A DNA stretch of 64,000 nucleotides, from positions 124,001 through 188,000 of the forward strand of contig CAMPDV010000680.1 of NCBI GenBank assembly GCA_946699065.1. Reading direction: 5' to 3'. Numbering within the stretch: the first letter of the stretch is position 1; each line of letters begins with the position of its first letter. A program made the translations under genes and the position numbers. The stretch comes from Loxodes magnus (lineage: Eukaryota > Ciliophora > Karyorelictea > Loxodida > Loxodidae). The notes below the pieces were generated by a model. It searched no databases, was not told where the DNA came from, and worked only from the letters and a program-made list of their open reading frames with translations. Of the stretch, positions 1-12,735 are shown one piece after another.

Positions 1-2
1 AC

Positions 3-251
3 TCTGTCGCAAGTATCTACGGAAGGACTGAATACGATCAGTACTTAAAAGAGTGAAAGCCATAATTTTCTTTCCCTTTTAGTGCAAAACGATTAGGATC
101 TTCAATGAAAGGAATGCTAGCATATAAGGAGTTCCTCCGAAAGGCTACTTTGAGTATAGTCACTCTAGATGCCTTGATAAAGCTAGGAATTACACTTAAA
201 GGTAAAGTATTTGGATTTCAGTTTCAAATTACCTTCCTAGCATAACTGTGA
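3..251 (+). CDS. 3' end of an unidentified gene (partial)
   Basis: The frame starting at base 3 runs in from the left edge for about 82 codons and ends at TGA 249-251. G is enriched at its first codon position compared with the two other forward frames, which is why I prefer it. The reverse strand also reads plausibly, so strand is not certain. The visible C-terminus is basic and then hydrophobic, ending in ITFLAQL. One in-frame TGA (EWKP) and one TAA lie upstream of the stop and would be Trp and Gln. I do not recognise the family. Confidence 0.35.
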
Positions 252-1601
252 GGATAGAAGGATTAAATAAAAGACGCTGCAGGTTGTAGAAGTAGCAATT
301 AATAGTGATAGCTAAAAGGAAATATTTCAGTCTACTTCTAGTCAAGATTTTCGAGCGAAAGCTAACAGGTTAATAGTGCTTGAGAAGAGACTTAAGGAAG
401 ATTAAATACTTAGAGAGAGGATGTGAAGATGGGGACTAGTTAACTCTGGAGAAATATGATAATACAGCCTGACTTAAGTGTTTCAAAAAGACTTAAACTT
501 TCAAGTCGTAGAAAGAAGAAAGAAATAGAACAGAATAAGTCTTAATTGAGATAAGCTAATCAGTATTCTAGTAACTGATTAAGTAGAAATAAGTATTAGT
601 AGGAATAGAGAGCAGTAGTTATTATTCTGATTCCAAGCTTTTAATAAGTTAATAGTGTCTAATCTAGAGAATAAAGCTTCGAGCTTCTAGGGTTATGTTT
701 CTTGTATTTCTCTACAAATGCTCGTTAAAATAAATAAGAGCTAAGGTAGTTTAAAATAAGTCAAGGGAAAGTAAGAAAGCTAAAATAAGCTGATTTGATA
801 ATAGCAAAAGGCAAGTACAGAGATGTTATAAAAAGTTGACTGAAAGTCTTTATCTTTATAAAGGTAAGTAAGTAGAGCTGATAAAACGCAATATGTGATA
901 AAAGCTTTTTTCTTCGCTTGTTTCTAATTTTTGTTTACAGTCCAATGAAAAAGGAAACTTTAAGCATTATACTTCTCAATCTACAAGCAAGTTGTATAAT
1001 ATAATCCCTCTCTAAAATCTCTTTGGTGAGGTATTTTATAAAGCCTATAAAATCTACACTTCTACTATTACTAATTAAAAGGCTACTAGAAGATTGGCTT
1101 TGATATCGAGATATAATAGAACTTGACTAGCTAGCTTTCTTCAGAATTAGATTGACTTGCTAACTTACTATATGTAGTTATATCTCTTACTCTGTTTTCC
1201 TTAGTAAGTAAAGCTAGAAATCAAGGTTATTATCATTAGCTTGATAAAAGTAAATAAAGGTAGTTATAAGCCTCTATACTATTACTCTGATCACATATTT
1301 GGATAAGAGGAAGTAAAAAAGAGAATGTGACTTACATTAAAGTCCCTCTAGCATTAAGCTCACACTACTTCATAGCGATCATACTTAGTCTGCTAATTAT
1401 CGCTTAAAAGAACTAACTAGCAAACTGAGTCTTTATGAGGGTTTAGTGTTTATTAAAGGTAAAAAAGTCTTAAATACTAAGAATCAAATAGTAATCAGTG
1501 ATAGTTTAATGCTTAGACTTAATTAGCTTAAAGTAGCTTTAATAAATGAGTTAGCTTTTAGCTTTGACTGTTTAAACTAAATTAATTTATCTAACTTAAA
1601 G
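252..1601. other. No gene resolved; 5' flank of the 1602-9785 gene
   Basis: All frames are open under the recoded table, but I see no domain, no clear codon-position bias and no convincing start. Short motifs such as CTAGCTAG recur. This stretch may hold untranslated sequence and promoter of the downstream gene, or an undetected intron-rich gene. Confidence 0.4.
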
Positions 1602-4600
1602 ATGTAGAAGTCTAGTCTACTAACCATCACCTTTATACTTACTACTCTTGTCTCTTTTCCTTTAGTAAGAGCTTATGACTTAACTAGCTGTATCTAGTAA
1701 GAATAAGGATCTGATTAAGTTTTATACGGTGACTGTAAGTTCTAAATTAAACTTCCTGACTAGCCTCTTGCTGATTTGATAGAAGTTAGTTTCAACTAAG
1801 CATATGAGTTAGTATCTAGAGGAGTACCAAGTAAACTATAGACTTATTAAAGAGAGTGTCTTGAGTCAATTTACTTTGGATAGATAGGATAATAAGGTTA
1901 ATGAAACTACTCTTAAGAAAGTAGTTCTAAGGGAATTTTTACCTGTAATATGATAGACTCTAAATGCTTCAAAAAGCAGTTTATATGAGATGGAGCTGAT
2001 TGCATGTATGATTTCAATTCTCTAACCTAAAGCTTTGACTAGGCTTTTGGATATGAGGAACAGAATAGAGAACTAAAGTTTACTGAGTCTGATGTAATTA
2101 TGCTAGACTAAATTCCTTAAACTAGATGTCATTAGTTTTGTAGTAGTTGCTTTATAACATCTCAGTAGGCTGGTACGTACTTTAATAATATATGAGAGTG
2201 CTGGGTATGCAAATAGGGATACTATAGAGCTTATAGTACTTGCTTTAAAGAGTGTCCTCTTGGAATGAAAGCAAATCATACTTCCAAGTATAATCCTCAG
2301 TGTGATCCAGATTAAGATACCACAACTCAATACAATCCTTAGAAGATTTATGTCACCAACCTCAAAATCTAGAACTTATGTGCTTCATCAAGAAACCCTT
2401 AAGGTGATTGCTATCAGCCAACAGGTTCGATAGATAAACCTTATTTATCACTTTAAGCAGCAATTTAAGAAGGAGGCAATAAGAAATATACCGAAGTACT
2501 ATTAACAAGTGGAGTACACGAACTGGATAAAGCGAACAATGGAGATGACTATAGAAGCAGAAGCTACTTAGGAGACGAAAAAAATAGAAATCCCTTTACT
2601 ATCTACTATTAAAATGCTACTAGCTCTAGTAACATAAACAAGTAGTTTATAAAAGTATCAATCAGAACTTACTACTGCAAAGGTAAATAAAACCTAGAGT
2701 CAAACTACGTTAAATGTGAGCCAAACTTAAATAAAAGAGCTGAAATCTAAATAATTGATAGCTTTTTTGAATTTGCTATATATGAAGGCTAATAGCTAGA
2801 AGTAGATTCTATTGTATTTAATGGCTAGTATTCATACTATGAAACATAATAAAATTGAATGAAATAATCAATAAAGGAATGTGAGTAAATGTACCCTAAT
2901 CTTAACTATACTCAGACCTAAAAGCAGCACTTTTGTCCTTTTATAGAAATTAGTAACTGTGAAGTAAGAGATGAGTATGGCTTTACTTGGAAACTAGGAG
3001 ATTTTCCTTTCAAAAACTGTGAAGTAGATTTTATATAATCAGCTATTTTATTTGCTTAGGGAACAGAACTGAAAATAGTAAATACAGAATTCAAAAACTT
3101 CATGCAGAACTATAAAAGTCTGATCTATTGCTTAAATTGTGATTTGGTATTACTAAACTCTGACTTTATGAACATAGACACTATTGAACCTGTCATTAAG
3201 ATAAAGAGCAAAGATAGTAATATTCTTAGCAGCTTTGTATATAAAGGAGGGTATGTAGGTGGATTGCATCTGTTCCATTAGTTCTATAATCAAAGCTGAG
3301 ATATTGAGTATAACTTCTAAGATTATTATATCCTACAGACTTTAAATGGTTTCATTAAGTCAGAAAAACTAAGTGAGTTTAGAGTTGAAGATGTAGTATT
3401 TGAAAGGAACAAAATAGCAAGTCATTTCTGAGATGACGTTAGTTTCATTTAGGTTTCAAATGTAAACTAAGCAATCTTCTAAAACTGTACCTTTAAGTAC
3501 AACTTGGGATGGAAAGGATATTTGCTTTTGTTTGACAGTAGCACAATGAATGACGATTAGAAGTTCGATAACTTGATCCTTTCTAATTGCTAATTTTTAA
3601 ATAACTTTGGAGGGTAAAAAGCAGAGAAAATAGGAACGATCATCACAGTATTAGCTTAAGAGGATCAAGTTCCTAATGTATCTATATTGAACTCCTCTTT
3701 CGTAGAAAATACCATTATCATGCAATAAGATGATGATGACTGAGCAATCAACTCCCTTTTCTTATTTGAACTAAGTACTTAAAACGACTATAGCTAATAG
3801 GTATTTGAATGCAACTAGTAGAAGCAAATTTCTATTAAGAATAGCCTTTTTGACTCTAACTAATGCTCCTCGATAGTTACGATCAATAGTCATTGCCACA
3901 TAATACTTGACTAGGTCAAATTTAATGGAAATAGCTATTTCTAGCAAGACATGTTCTTAGAAGTATCAGGGGTAGTGAAAGGCAACTGAATGGATTATAT
4001 GAAATCCTTTACTGACTTCATTGAGGAAAACGATCAAAATCCTGCTAACTACGTTAAAAGTGGTAAGCAATATTATAAGGAAATGGTCAATAACTGAGTT
4101 AATACCAATGGGCATAACCAAATTTTCTATGGTATACTATATGTCCGTACGTTTGATGAATCGTCTTACACTGAAGGACCGAGCGAGGAGTATAGAAAAT
4201 AACTTTAGGAATATTGAGCTTAGAACGCTTAAATCTAAGTAGTTATAAAAGACTGTGAGTTCAATAAGAACTTAATAAAGGCTAACAAAGGCTAAGGATC
4301 ACTTTTGAACTTGAGGTAGTTCAGCAAGATTTAAATAGAAAGCGCCCAGTTTACTCAAAACGAAAACAGTGGACTAGGTGCTGGTATTATCTACTTATGG
4401 TTTTGCACCAATCTATAAATACAAAACTCCTCATTCTATCAAAATAAAGATGAAAGCTAGAGTCTAGTCTATGCTTCGTGTGATGAAGTGTAAATAAATG
4501 GAAGCTCATTTAGAAGAAATTAAGTTAATAGTACCAAAGAACCGAGGTATGTAGTAATGCTAACCCTTCTTTAATCTTAACTCACTAGAAAGGAAGTACA

Positions 4601-7600
4601 GATCATCAGATCTACCTTTACTGAAAATGTTGTAGTAAGCGGAGGCTAAGTTTGTATAACTTAGGAAGAGCTTAAGAACGATTTCTTCACTAACCTAGTA
4701 ATAGAGGGATGCTTATTTAGCTAAATGAAAGGGTAGAGTCTATCTATAGAAAACATAGTACTAATAGATAGCCTTTATGTAGCATAGCCTAACTAGTATG
4801 TTATTAAGTCCAAGTAAGAAGCTCTAATGCTTTCTAAGGGAGTTATTAAAAACACTACCTTCTCCAATTTTTAGTTTACCAATAACTCGCTTTTTTTATC
4901 CCATAAAGGAGTTTTAAAGTTCGAGCAAGTAAAGCTAGAAAAAGCTTAAAGCACCTAGTCAGCAGAGAGTATTTACTTGATTTAAGTTTAAGCTAAAAAG
5001 ACCTCCACATTCCTCTATTTTACAAACTGCTTGATAGAGAATATTCAAATATACCCTGAAAAAGATCAGGGAGCTATTATCCAGATTAATAGTCTTTAAT
5101 ATGCTTAAAGTTAAGACACTCCAGTTGTTTTTATACAAAACTGCACAGTTCAGCAAAATCAGGCTAGGTTTCTGAGTTCGGATTCAATAAGTCTTATTGA
5201 AATCGAATCTTCGGTCTTCTCGTAACTAGTCTGTAATTAAGGCTGTGTAATAGATGACGTGAGCTCGACTATTATACTCCGTAATGTCACAATTAGGGAT
5301 ATCAAAAGTGATTAGATAGCAGGATTAAGCCTTGAAAAATCTAATATGGTATTGATCGAAAGCCTTAGGTGTATAGATAACTATTCCAGTAACTTTTCCT
5401 CCTGTCTATATGCTAAAAATTCTGCCTCTGATGTCTTTATAAAAAACTCACAGTTTTTAAGGAATTTAGTTGAAGGAGCGAGTGATGGTGGTGCAATTGG
5501 CTTTTTCTCCGTGAAGCAAGTTTGGATATCAAACTCTGTTTTTAAAGAAAACTAGGCTAGACATGGTGGTGCTATCACTCTTTCAAGTGAAGGATCTCTA
5601 AGCATCTTAGATAGTCTATTTCAGTAGAACGTAGCAGAGTAACAAGGTGGGGCTATTTTCTTAACAATGAGTGCTTTTATGTAAGGCAGCGGTTTAATGT
5701 TTCGCTAAAACAAAGCTCAACAAGGAGGAGTCATTTATGTGGATTCGTTTTCGTTAGTAACAGTAAAGAACAGCAAATTCCTAAATAACCAAGCAAGTAA
5801 AGAAGCTAGTACTGTGTTTTGCTTGAAGACAAGACCAAACTTTAAAAATGAATTCATCGATTCGATCTTCAAGGAAAATCGCGCATTAGAAGGATCAATA
5901 TGAGTCTTATGAGCTGATATCATATTTGAAAACGCAACTTTTTACAATAACATAGCTGATGATAAATCTCCTGGGATTATAGCCTTCTTTTCAAAGGTGA
6001 TAGTAAGGGAAAGTACCTTTAGCTAGCAAAAAGGTAAACTAGGGATATTTATTTAAGCTAACTAAGAAACTGATCTAATCATTTCGAACAGCAAGTTTAC
6101 TATGGGTTCCGCAGAGTAAAGTGGCGGGGCAATTTATATAATGCAGTCTAAGTTAAATATATAAGACAGCTATTTCAGTTCTAACCGAGCATTATAAGGA
6201 GGCTGCATGCTAGTTAAAGACGTCTAAGTTTAGATTCGAAACACTTAGTTTGTCTAATGCTCTTCGCCTAAAGGAGGAGCAGCTTCTATATATAGTTCAA
6301 ATTTTTCCTGCATCAATTGCGAGTTCATAAGAAGCTCGTTTTAATCCATATAAGCAGAAGGCTAAAGCTAGCTAACATTTATCAATAGCAGTTTTCAAGA
6401 AAATCTATTTAATAACAGTGCGAAAAACGGAGGAGCTATTGAAACCAATGGCATAGAGTTCATGGTAATAGAGTCATGCTTCTTCTGGTAAAACTAAGGA
6501 AAAGTAGGAGGAGCTGTGTATATAACCCAGAAAGCTAGCAACTCTAACTAAATTAAGATCGTTAAATCCAGCTTTAGCAGTAATTTAGCTGAATAAGCAG
6601 GAGCTATTTATTTTAAGAACTACGATGCTTCTTTATTTGGTAATAGCTTCTATAATAATATAGCTGCTTATAAAGGCGGAGCTGTTTTATATGAATGCTC
6701 GGATTTAAAACTGAACCCTTGGTTTGAAAATTGCTACTTTGAAGAAAATAAAGTTCTGGATGAGTAAGGATAAGGAGGAGCTATTTCATACGACAATTTC
6801 GAGCCAAATCTATATCCTAGGTATGACGAAGAACAATGATGCCTCTATTTTAAAAACAACTAAGCAAAATACGGACCAGATTTGGCTTCGCGAGCCTTCG
6901 ATACTATAATTCTTACAAGTATAAATGAACAGTAAGACTCCTTAGTAGTTAACTGCAAGTTTGAGAACAAAAAGCTGAGAAAAATAAAAGAAAAATACGA
7001 TCAAATGGAATTAGTCTCAGGACAGTAGATAGAGCAGAGCTTCTACATAGCTCTTATAGACAAGTTAGGATAAATCGTTTCGAACGATCAAATATCTGAA
7101 CTTACTATCTAAGCATAAGAAGACTAGCAAGTTTAGATTTAAAATGGGAAGCAAGTAGCGGATAATGGAATCTTTACGATTAGTGACTTAATCGTCACTT
7201 TTATTCCTGGCTCTTCTATTCTACTTAATTTCTCAACTAATGGTATAACTAAAAACGAAGCTTGGAGTAATGCAAGTTCTTCTTTTTTAATTGACTTTTA
7301 AATAAGATACTGCATATTGGGAGAAATCTAAGAATCCTCAGGTAAATGCAGACTATGTGAGGCTAATAAATACTCCTTGGGAAGTAATGCGACTGAATGC
7401 TAAGAATGTCCTTTTGGAGCTTTATGTTATGGAGGTGCGGATATGCTTCCTTAAAAAGGATATTGACGGACTAATTATACATCAGCTAATTTTATAAAAT
7501 GCTTACGAAAAGAATCATGCCTTGGTACTGCAATCTCAAGCGCTAGTTATCTATCCGATGAGTATTAAAGATAATGAATAAACTGATAAGGAGAATGCTA

Positions 7601-9785
7601 GGAAGGATATAAAGGTAATCTATGCAATTCATGTTTAGTTGGATATGAAAGAAAAGGCAAATATCAATGCTCTAAATGTCCTGATCGAATTGATAATGCC
7701 TTAATTCTTTTGAGCTTAAGCCTTTTAGCTCTGTTTCTAGTCTGGTTCTTGATAAAGTCAGCTATAGAAAGCGCTAAAAAATCTGAGAAATATCATTCTG
7801 TATATCTCAAGATCTTTATGAACTATATCTAGCTAGCTGTTCTAACAGCAAGTCTAGAGTTTAATTGGCCAAGTGAAATAATGTAGTTGTTTTCTTTCTA
7901 AGGGTCAGTGGAAAACGTTACAAGTTCGTTTTTCAGTTTTGATTGTTAGATGTAGTCAGAGAGTAGAAACAACGAGGACATATTTTACATCAAAATAGTG
8001 ATTATGGCAGTTCTACCCTTAATAGTTATAGTAGCCTCGACACTGTTTTGAACCATCGTTTGTCTAGTAAAATGAAACTCGAAACCTATGAAAAATGAAT
8101 TCATCACCACTATTGTAGTTCTTATCTTCACACTTAATCCTACAGTTCAAAAGAGTATGCTAAGTCTATTCTCATGTGTAGACATAGATGGAACCTTGTT
8201 TATTTAGAGCAGCACTGATCTTCAATGCTGGACAAAGGAGTATAAGAAATACGCATTTTTGGTAGGAATTCCTGGAATAATCCTATGAGTGTTGCTAGTA
8301 CCACTAATAGCTCTGAACTGACTAAGAAAGTAGAAGTCATTTCTGTCGACTTTTACTCTCAAAAGTAAATTTGGGTTTCTCTACATAGGATATAGAAAAG
8401 AAACCTGATACTGGGAGTTTATAATATTGTACAGAAAGGTCTCAATCTCGTTCATAGCGGTATTTCTATTCACAAAAGAAGTGTCAGTCCAAGCACTATC
8501 TGTAATATTAGTATTAGGAATATGCTTCATTCTCCAGTAGAAATACTCACCTTTTATCAACAAACCTTTGAATAACTGCGAGAAGTATTCCATCCTAGTT
8601 TCTATCCTGACTATCTACTGTGGGCTTTTCTATCTAAACGATGCTTTTGGTAGTTCTAAGTTTCTTAAGGTTCTGTTCTTTATAGCGATAGTATACAGTA
8701 ACGTTCATTTCTTCTTCTATTGACTATCACAAATGTTCGTTATATTTGCTGAAATGATCATGATGGCTTCGCATAAGTTCTTCAGATTACTATGTCCTTG
8801 TGTTTAAGTCTAAATTAAGCTAGTTGAATATATTTAGAAACTAGATCAGAACTAGTAACTAGGACTGAAAAAGCTCCTTAAAAGGAGTCTTAATAAGCAA
8901 CAAGTTGGTATAGTAAGGGAGGTTAATTAAGACTAGGACAAGCTGAAGCTTCTTTTAGAGTTAGGAAGAAAGGAAAGAATCGATATGCTGAAATATTTCG
9001 TTGAACTGAGAAATGGAATGAGACCTTAGAGGGAGGATCAGTAGTAGCTTGAAAACATAGATCGAACTCTTGATGGCTTAAAAGAAGAAAATACGGAGAA
9101 AAGCTGATTGCATTCCTCAGATATGACTGAAAACCTCTTACAATAGTAACAGAAAAAGTAATAGTCAAAAGAAGGAAAAAAGGTTAAAAGTTGGGTTTAG
9201 TTCTTGACTAAATAAAAAGATCAAGGGGAAAGCGAAAATTTACAAGTCAACCACTTGATTCGTCTTTTAAATATTGAAATAGCTGGTAAGACTTAAAGTT
9301 AAAGTCAACAAGTTAAGAGGAAAAATAAGGAAAATTAGATAATTAGTATTCAAGAGGAGCTTAAAGAAGCTAGTAAAGAAGAATCTAGTTGCTCAAGCTA
9401 AATTTTCTGTGATAATTAAGTTGAAAAGCCAGAGATAGAAGCTACGATAGATCAATATGATAGAGAGAAGTAGCAAAGTGATTAATTTATGGAAGAGAAA
9501 GAATCCTCCTACTACGAAAGCATAATTAGTTTATAAGAAGAAGAGTCGAAGTAAAGTCCATCAGTTTAAGTCATGAAAGAATAGACTAATCTTAAGTAGC
9601 CTGATTTTAAACCTCAAGCACAAAAATTAGTCTCGCAAAATAGAAGTTCAAAGATATACCATGCTAGTCCTAGAGAGAAATACAGTACTAAATTTGAAGA
9701 TTTGGCTGATTAGGAAATCATTTAAAAAAAGAAATGCAAAAGTTTGAGTGAAAGGTTAGAATTCGGACTAAGCAACTAGTCATGA
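1602..9785 (+). CDS. Giant pectin-lyase-like multi-pass membrane protein
   Basis: A single frame of about 2727 codons with no intron. The start at 1602 is chosen because a signal peptide follows at once (MQKSSLLTITFILTTLVSFP). In order there is a Cys-rich stretch (about residues 180-235), a long region of parallel-beta-helix-like repeats with recurring GGAI/GGAV turns (about 300-1750), a growth-factor-receptor-like Cys-rich module containing GYWR and NWQGEC (about 1910-2030), several transmembrane helices (about 2030-2395) and a Gln/Lys/Glu-rich cytosolic tail with coiled-coil character. Related large surface proteins are common in ciliates; binding or sensing outside the cell is inferred. 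Dozens of TAA and TAG codons read as Gln. TGA reads as Trp, for example at 7464 inside GYWR. The end is uncertain: in-frame TGAs lie at 9783, 9816 and 9843. I chose the first because no TGA precedes it for about 670 bases. The 42508-49169 gene is a paralogue. Confidence 0.85.
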
Positions 9786-10385
9786 AAGAAAGAAGCGCAA
9801 CTTCGAAAGAAGCAATGAAATTTATGTCTTTAACAACACTTTTGAATTTAAATTTCTGTCTTTTCTTTTTAGATTTCTAAGTCATTCTCAAATTAAGTTT
9901 GATTAACACTACTGAGAATATAATTACCTTCCCTTAGATAACTATAAAGCAAGCTATTCGTTTTCTATTTAAATTATCATTTTTACTTCTTTCTTCAATA
10001 GCTGAGATTAGGAAAATATTTAATCATATGCCCTCCGTTTATGGAGTGTTGGTTCTATCCTCTTTTCTTTGTCTCTTTTTTCTTTGGTTAAAGATTAAGT
10101 GCAGACGTTTAAAGCTTTTGCTTTAAGTCTTTAAAGCTAGGTTTTGAAAACTTGCTTCTCTCAATCAATTCGAACTTAACATCTTTAGACTCTTCATTTC
10201 AGTTCTAGTCTAGTCAGACATATTCCTATATACTCAGTTGTTAGTAGCTAAGTCTCAGGTTTATATATAAAGTGATCACTAGCTGAGCACGAAACCTCCC
10301 TCCAAGTTACCGGTCAGATTAGCTATCAAACAATCTAGACTTCTGAACCATTCTAACTTTTGCCTTTGGTGCTATTGGTATCTTC
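9786..10385. other. T-rich spacer, possibly upstream exon of the next gene
   Basis: The sequence turns T-rich just after the giant gene, as expected of a 3' flank. From about 10320 the frame of the following gene already shows codon bias and a hydrophobic stretch (FWTILTFAFGAIGIF), so an upstream exon probably begins in this interval. From 10201 to 10260 that frame has no G at codon position 1, so a splice junction near 10260-10320 is possible. Confidence 0.35.
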
Positions 10386-11356
10386 ATGCAAGTCCTTTCA
10401 AGTGAAGCATCTCTAGAAGGAAATTAAAAGCTGCCCAATAAGGTTTTAATAGATACCAAAGCGTTTTGCTTTGAAGGTAAAGAAGAATCTTCATGATATC
10501 GTCAAGCTGGAGGTGAGCTCATATAATAGGCAATGGAATCATAACTTAAAAAGGACTTCGGAAAGGAATAAATAAAGCTGGGTTTATTTGGCATAACTAC
10601 TTAGTACTAACTGAGAAGGACTTAGAGCTCTAAAATAAATTGTCCTCAGTTAATCAGATTTAAGAAAGAAGACCTACAAGCCTAAATAAGTAAAAGACTG
10701 CTGAAGAATCTTAGCTTAGTAAAAGCATTAGGAAATAAGGAGGAATGCTGGTATACAAAAAACGCATAATGAGTTTATCTTCCCAGTTTCTCTTATAAAA
10801 AAATAAGAAAAGTGCAATTTAGAAAAAAGGGATCTGCTTAGATGAAAGCTTTTAGGATATAATCACTAAGAAACAAAAGGAAAGAAATAGAATAAGCCAA
10901 CGCTTCCATAATTTCATCTTGGAAGATCGAGTTCTTGAAATGAACATTATTAAGGTAAGAGCTAAGATAATTAAAGCGTATAAAAAAGCTTCCGTAGTTA
11001 TATATTAAACTAGCTTCTTAAAATAAAGGAGCTTTCAGCTTTTATCGCTCATTAAATATAAAATATCTGAATAACCTTTATAGTTTAAAAATCACTCTAA
11101 GCTGGAGGAATTAGCCTAAGATTCTATATCAAAAAAAGGTTTAAACGAAACAGAGGAAAGTAGGCTAACTTAAAATATCAATGGTCTTCCTTAAAGCTCT
11201 ATTATACAAAAGGAAGCGTTTTCTTATAAAAAATTGCGAGATAATTTAGAGGGAAAATAAATAACCAAGTTTAGTGAACTTTATTACCTCTTAAGATAGC
11301 TATTAGCAAATCATTTCTGTCAAAGAATTTTTAGTATATATTGCCGTTTTATTTGA
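10386..11356 (+). CDS. Unknown protein, one 17-nt intron
   Basis: Exon 1 uses the frame starting at 10386. A 17-nt GT...AG intron at 10513-10529 (GTGAGCTCATATAATAG) restores a second frame that reads GGNGIITQKGLRKG across the junction and continues to TGA 11354-11356. G at codon position 1 dominates in frame 0 before the intron and in frame 2 after it, which supports the splice independently. The protein is about 317 residues from this ATG, basic and Lys/Gln/Ser-rich, with no domain I recognise. The true start may lie upstream, because a hydrophobic segment directly precedes the ATG in the same frame. The 3' end is followed by a decayed tRNA gene on the opposite strand. Confidence 0.55.
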
Positions 11357-11550
11357 AATGCAGAACTATCCTTGATCTCGTCTTCTTCGAGAGGTTATTT
11401 TCATCATGTTGATCAATGGAGGTATAACTAAAGTTAATATCTGGATACTATTAATCAAGCAAAGAGCTTCAAAATAGATTATGCTTCAATTAAGTTCTTT
11501 GACTTCATTTTTATACTAAATTTTAGTCTCAAATCCTCATAAAAATGAAA

Positions 11551-11621
11551 TGCACAATCCGGGAATCGAACCCGGGGCGCATGAATGGGAACCATGTATT
11601 CTACCACTGAACCAATTGAAT
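11551..11621 (-). pseudogene. Decayed tRNA-Gly(CCC) copy
   Basis: It matches the intact tRNA-Gly at 13663-13733 through the D arm, anticodon loop (TTCCCAT), T arm and 3' half. The 5' acceptor strand is ATTCAAT, not GCACAAT, so at least two of seven acceptor pairs are lost and one becomes a wobble. The anticodon stem has also acquired a wobble. The T-run downstream is shorter than at the intact gene. It looks like a duplicate that has lost function. Confidence 0.75.
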
Positions 11622-12567
11622 CCATTTTTTCTACACCTAAATTAATTAAAAACGATAAATGCATTTTACAAGAATGAAGCCATTATCCCCTAACTATCTT
11701 TTTAAAGCTTCTCTTTCTTCATATCTTTTTGTTATAGTCAGACCATTTAGAAACTTAAGAAGAGGAAAGATAAATTCCCCTTCAAAAATAAAATTTTTTG
11801 GAATAAGAGCTAAATAAAAAGGCCAGAAGCTGATCACTCTTAAAAAAGACAGTTTAAAATTTATCTTCTAACTACGGGAAAAAAGTTAAGAAAAAACCCC
11901 AAAAAGTAACGCTAAAAAATTCTTCGATTTGAACTTCTCGATTCAATTTCTAGCAAATATGAAAATGAAAGCGTATGAAGTATAATTGATATAATTGCCT
12001 AATAAGTTAGACTTGATTTGGTACCCTTTAATATATTAAAAGGTACTTTAAGCTAAAATAATATTCAACTGAAGTCTTTTTTTAGATTAGGAAAATTGGC
12101 TATATCTGAAAGAAAAGCGAGATGCTTCGTTTTTGCTTCTTTAAATCAATCCTTATCAAAAAAGTTTTTTTATTGTTGTATTCGTTGAAATTCAGTGTCA
12201 CCTTCTATTGAAAATAAAAAGGAAAATTCTCATCAAAATTGACTTAGAAATTTAAATTTCATAAAAGGGAAAAAATTAAAAAACTATATAGGGTAAGCTT
12301 GATAGAATGGCTTGAATAGTACGTTTTAAAACCTATCTTTGAAGTTAAAAATTTCAAAGTGATAGAGCAAAGTGAGAGTATACTTTTTAGAATGATATTG
12401 ATAAAATATATAAAGCTTTGAAAAGAATTTGGCTTTGTTATTACATAACTCTCTTTTAAAGTTTTCCAATATCTTCGCTAAATGAAAGCAAAAAGCAGAC
12501 TAAGTACACTCCAATTTGAAAATATACTTGCTAATAAGGCATTTCTATATCATCTCGATTCGTTTTA
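11622..12567. other. No gene resolved
   Basis: AT-rich sequence between the decayed tRNA and the WD40 remnant. No domain or convincing codon bias seen. Confidence 0.4.
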
Positions 12568-12735
12568 TATATGAGCATTGAGTGATCACTCTTCTTAAGT
12601 AAATTCTGTAGCCATAGCAGTGATTTCAAGGTAATTATACCGAGAAGTACTGATGGCATGGTAAGAGTATGGGAGGTAAAGATAAGGGACTGCAAGACTT
12701 TGAGTGGTCACACTTCTTATGTAACTCATCTTTCA
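12568..12735 (+). pseudogene. WD40-repeat remnant with frameshift
   Basis: One frame reads ALSDHSSQVNSVAI, a typical WD40 strand start. A second frame then continues the repeat as DGMVRVWEVKIRDC and KTLSGHTSYVTHLS. The change of frame falls near 12615-12625 with no obvious GT...AG intron, and the next repeat downstream is not recognisable. I read this as the broken remainder of a WD40 beta-propeller gene. A very small intron inside a live gene is the alternative. Confidence 0.5.

Noticed and set aside
1-251. Minus-strand gene entering from the left edge
   Set aside because: It reads plausibly because the code leaves every frame open, but G bias favours the forward frame. I kept the forward model with low confidence.
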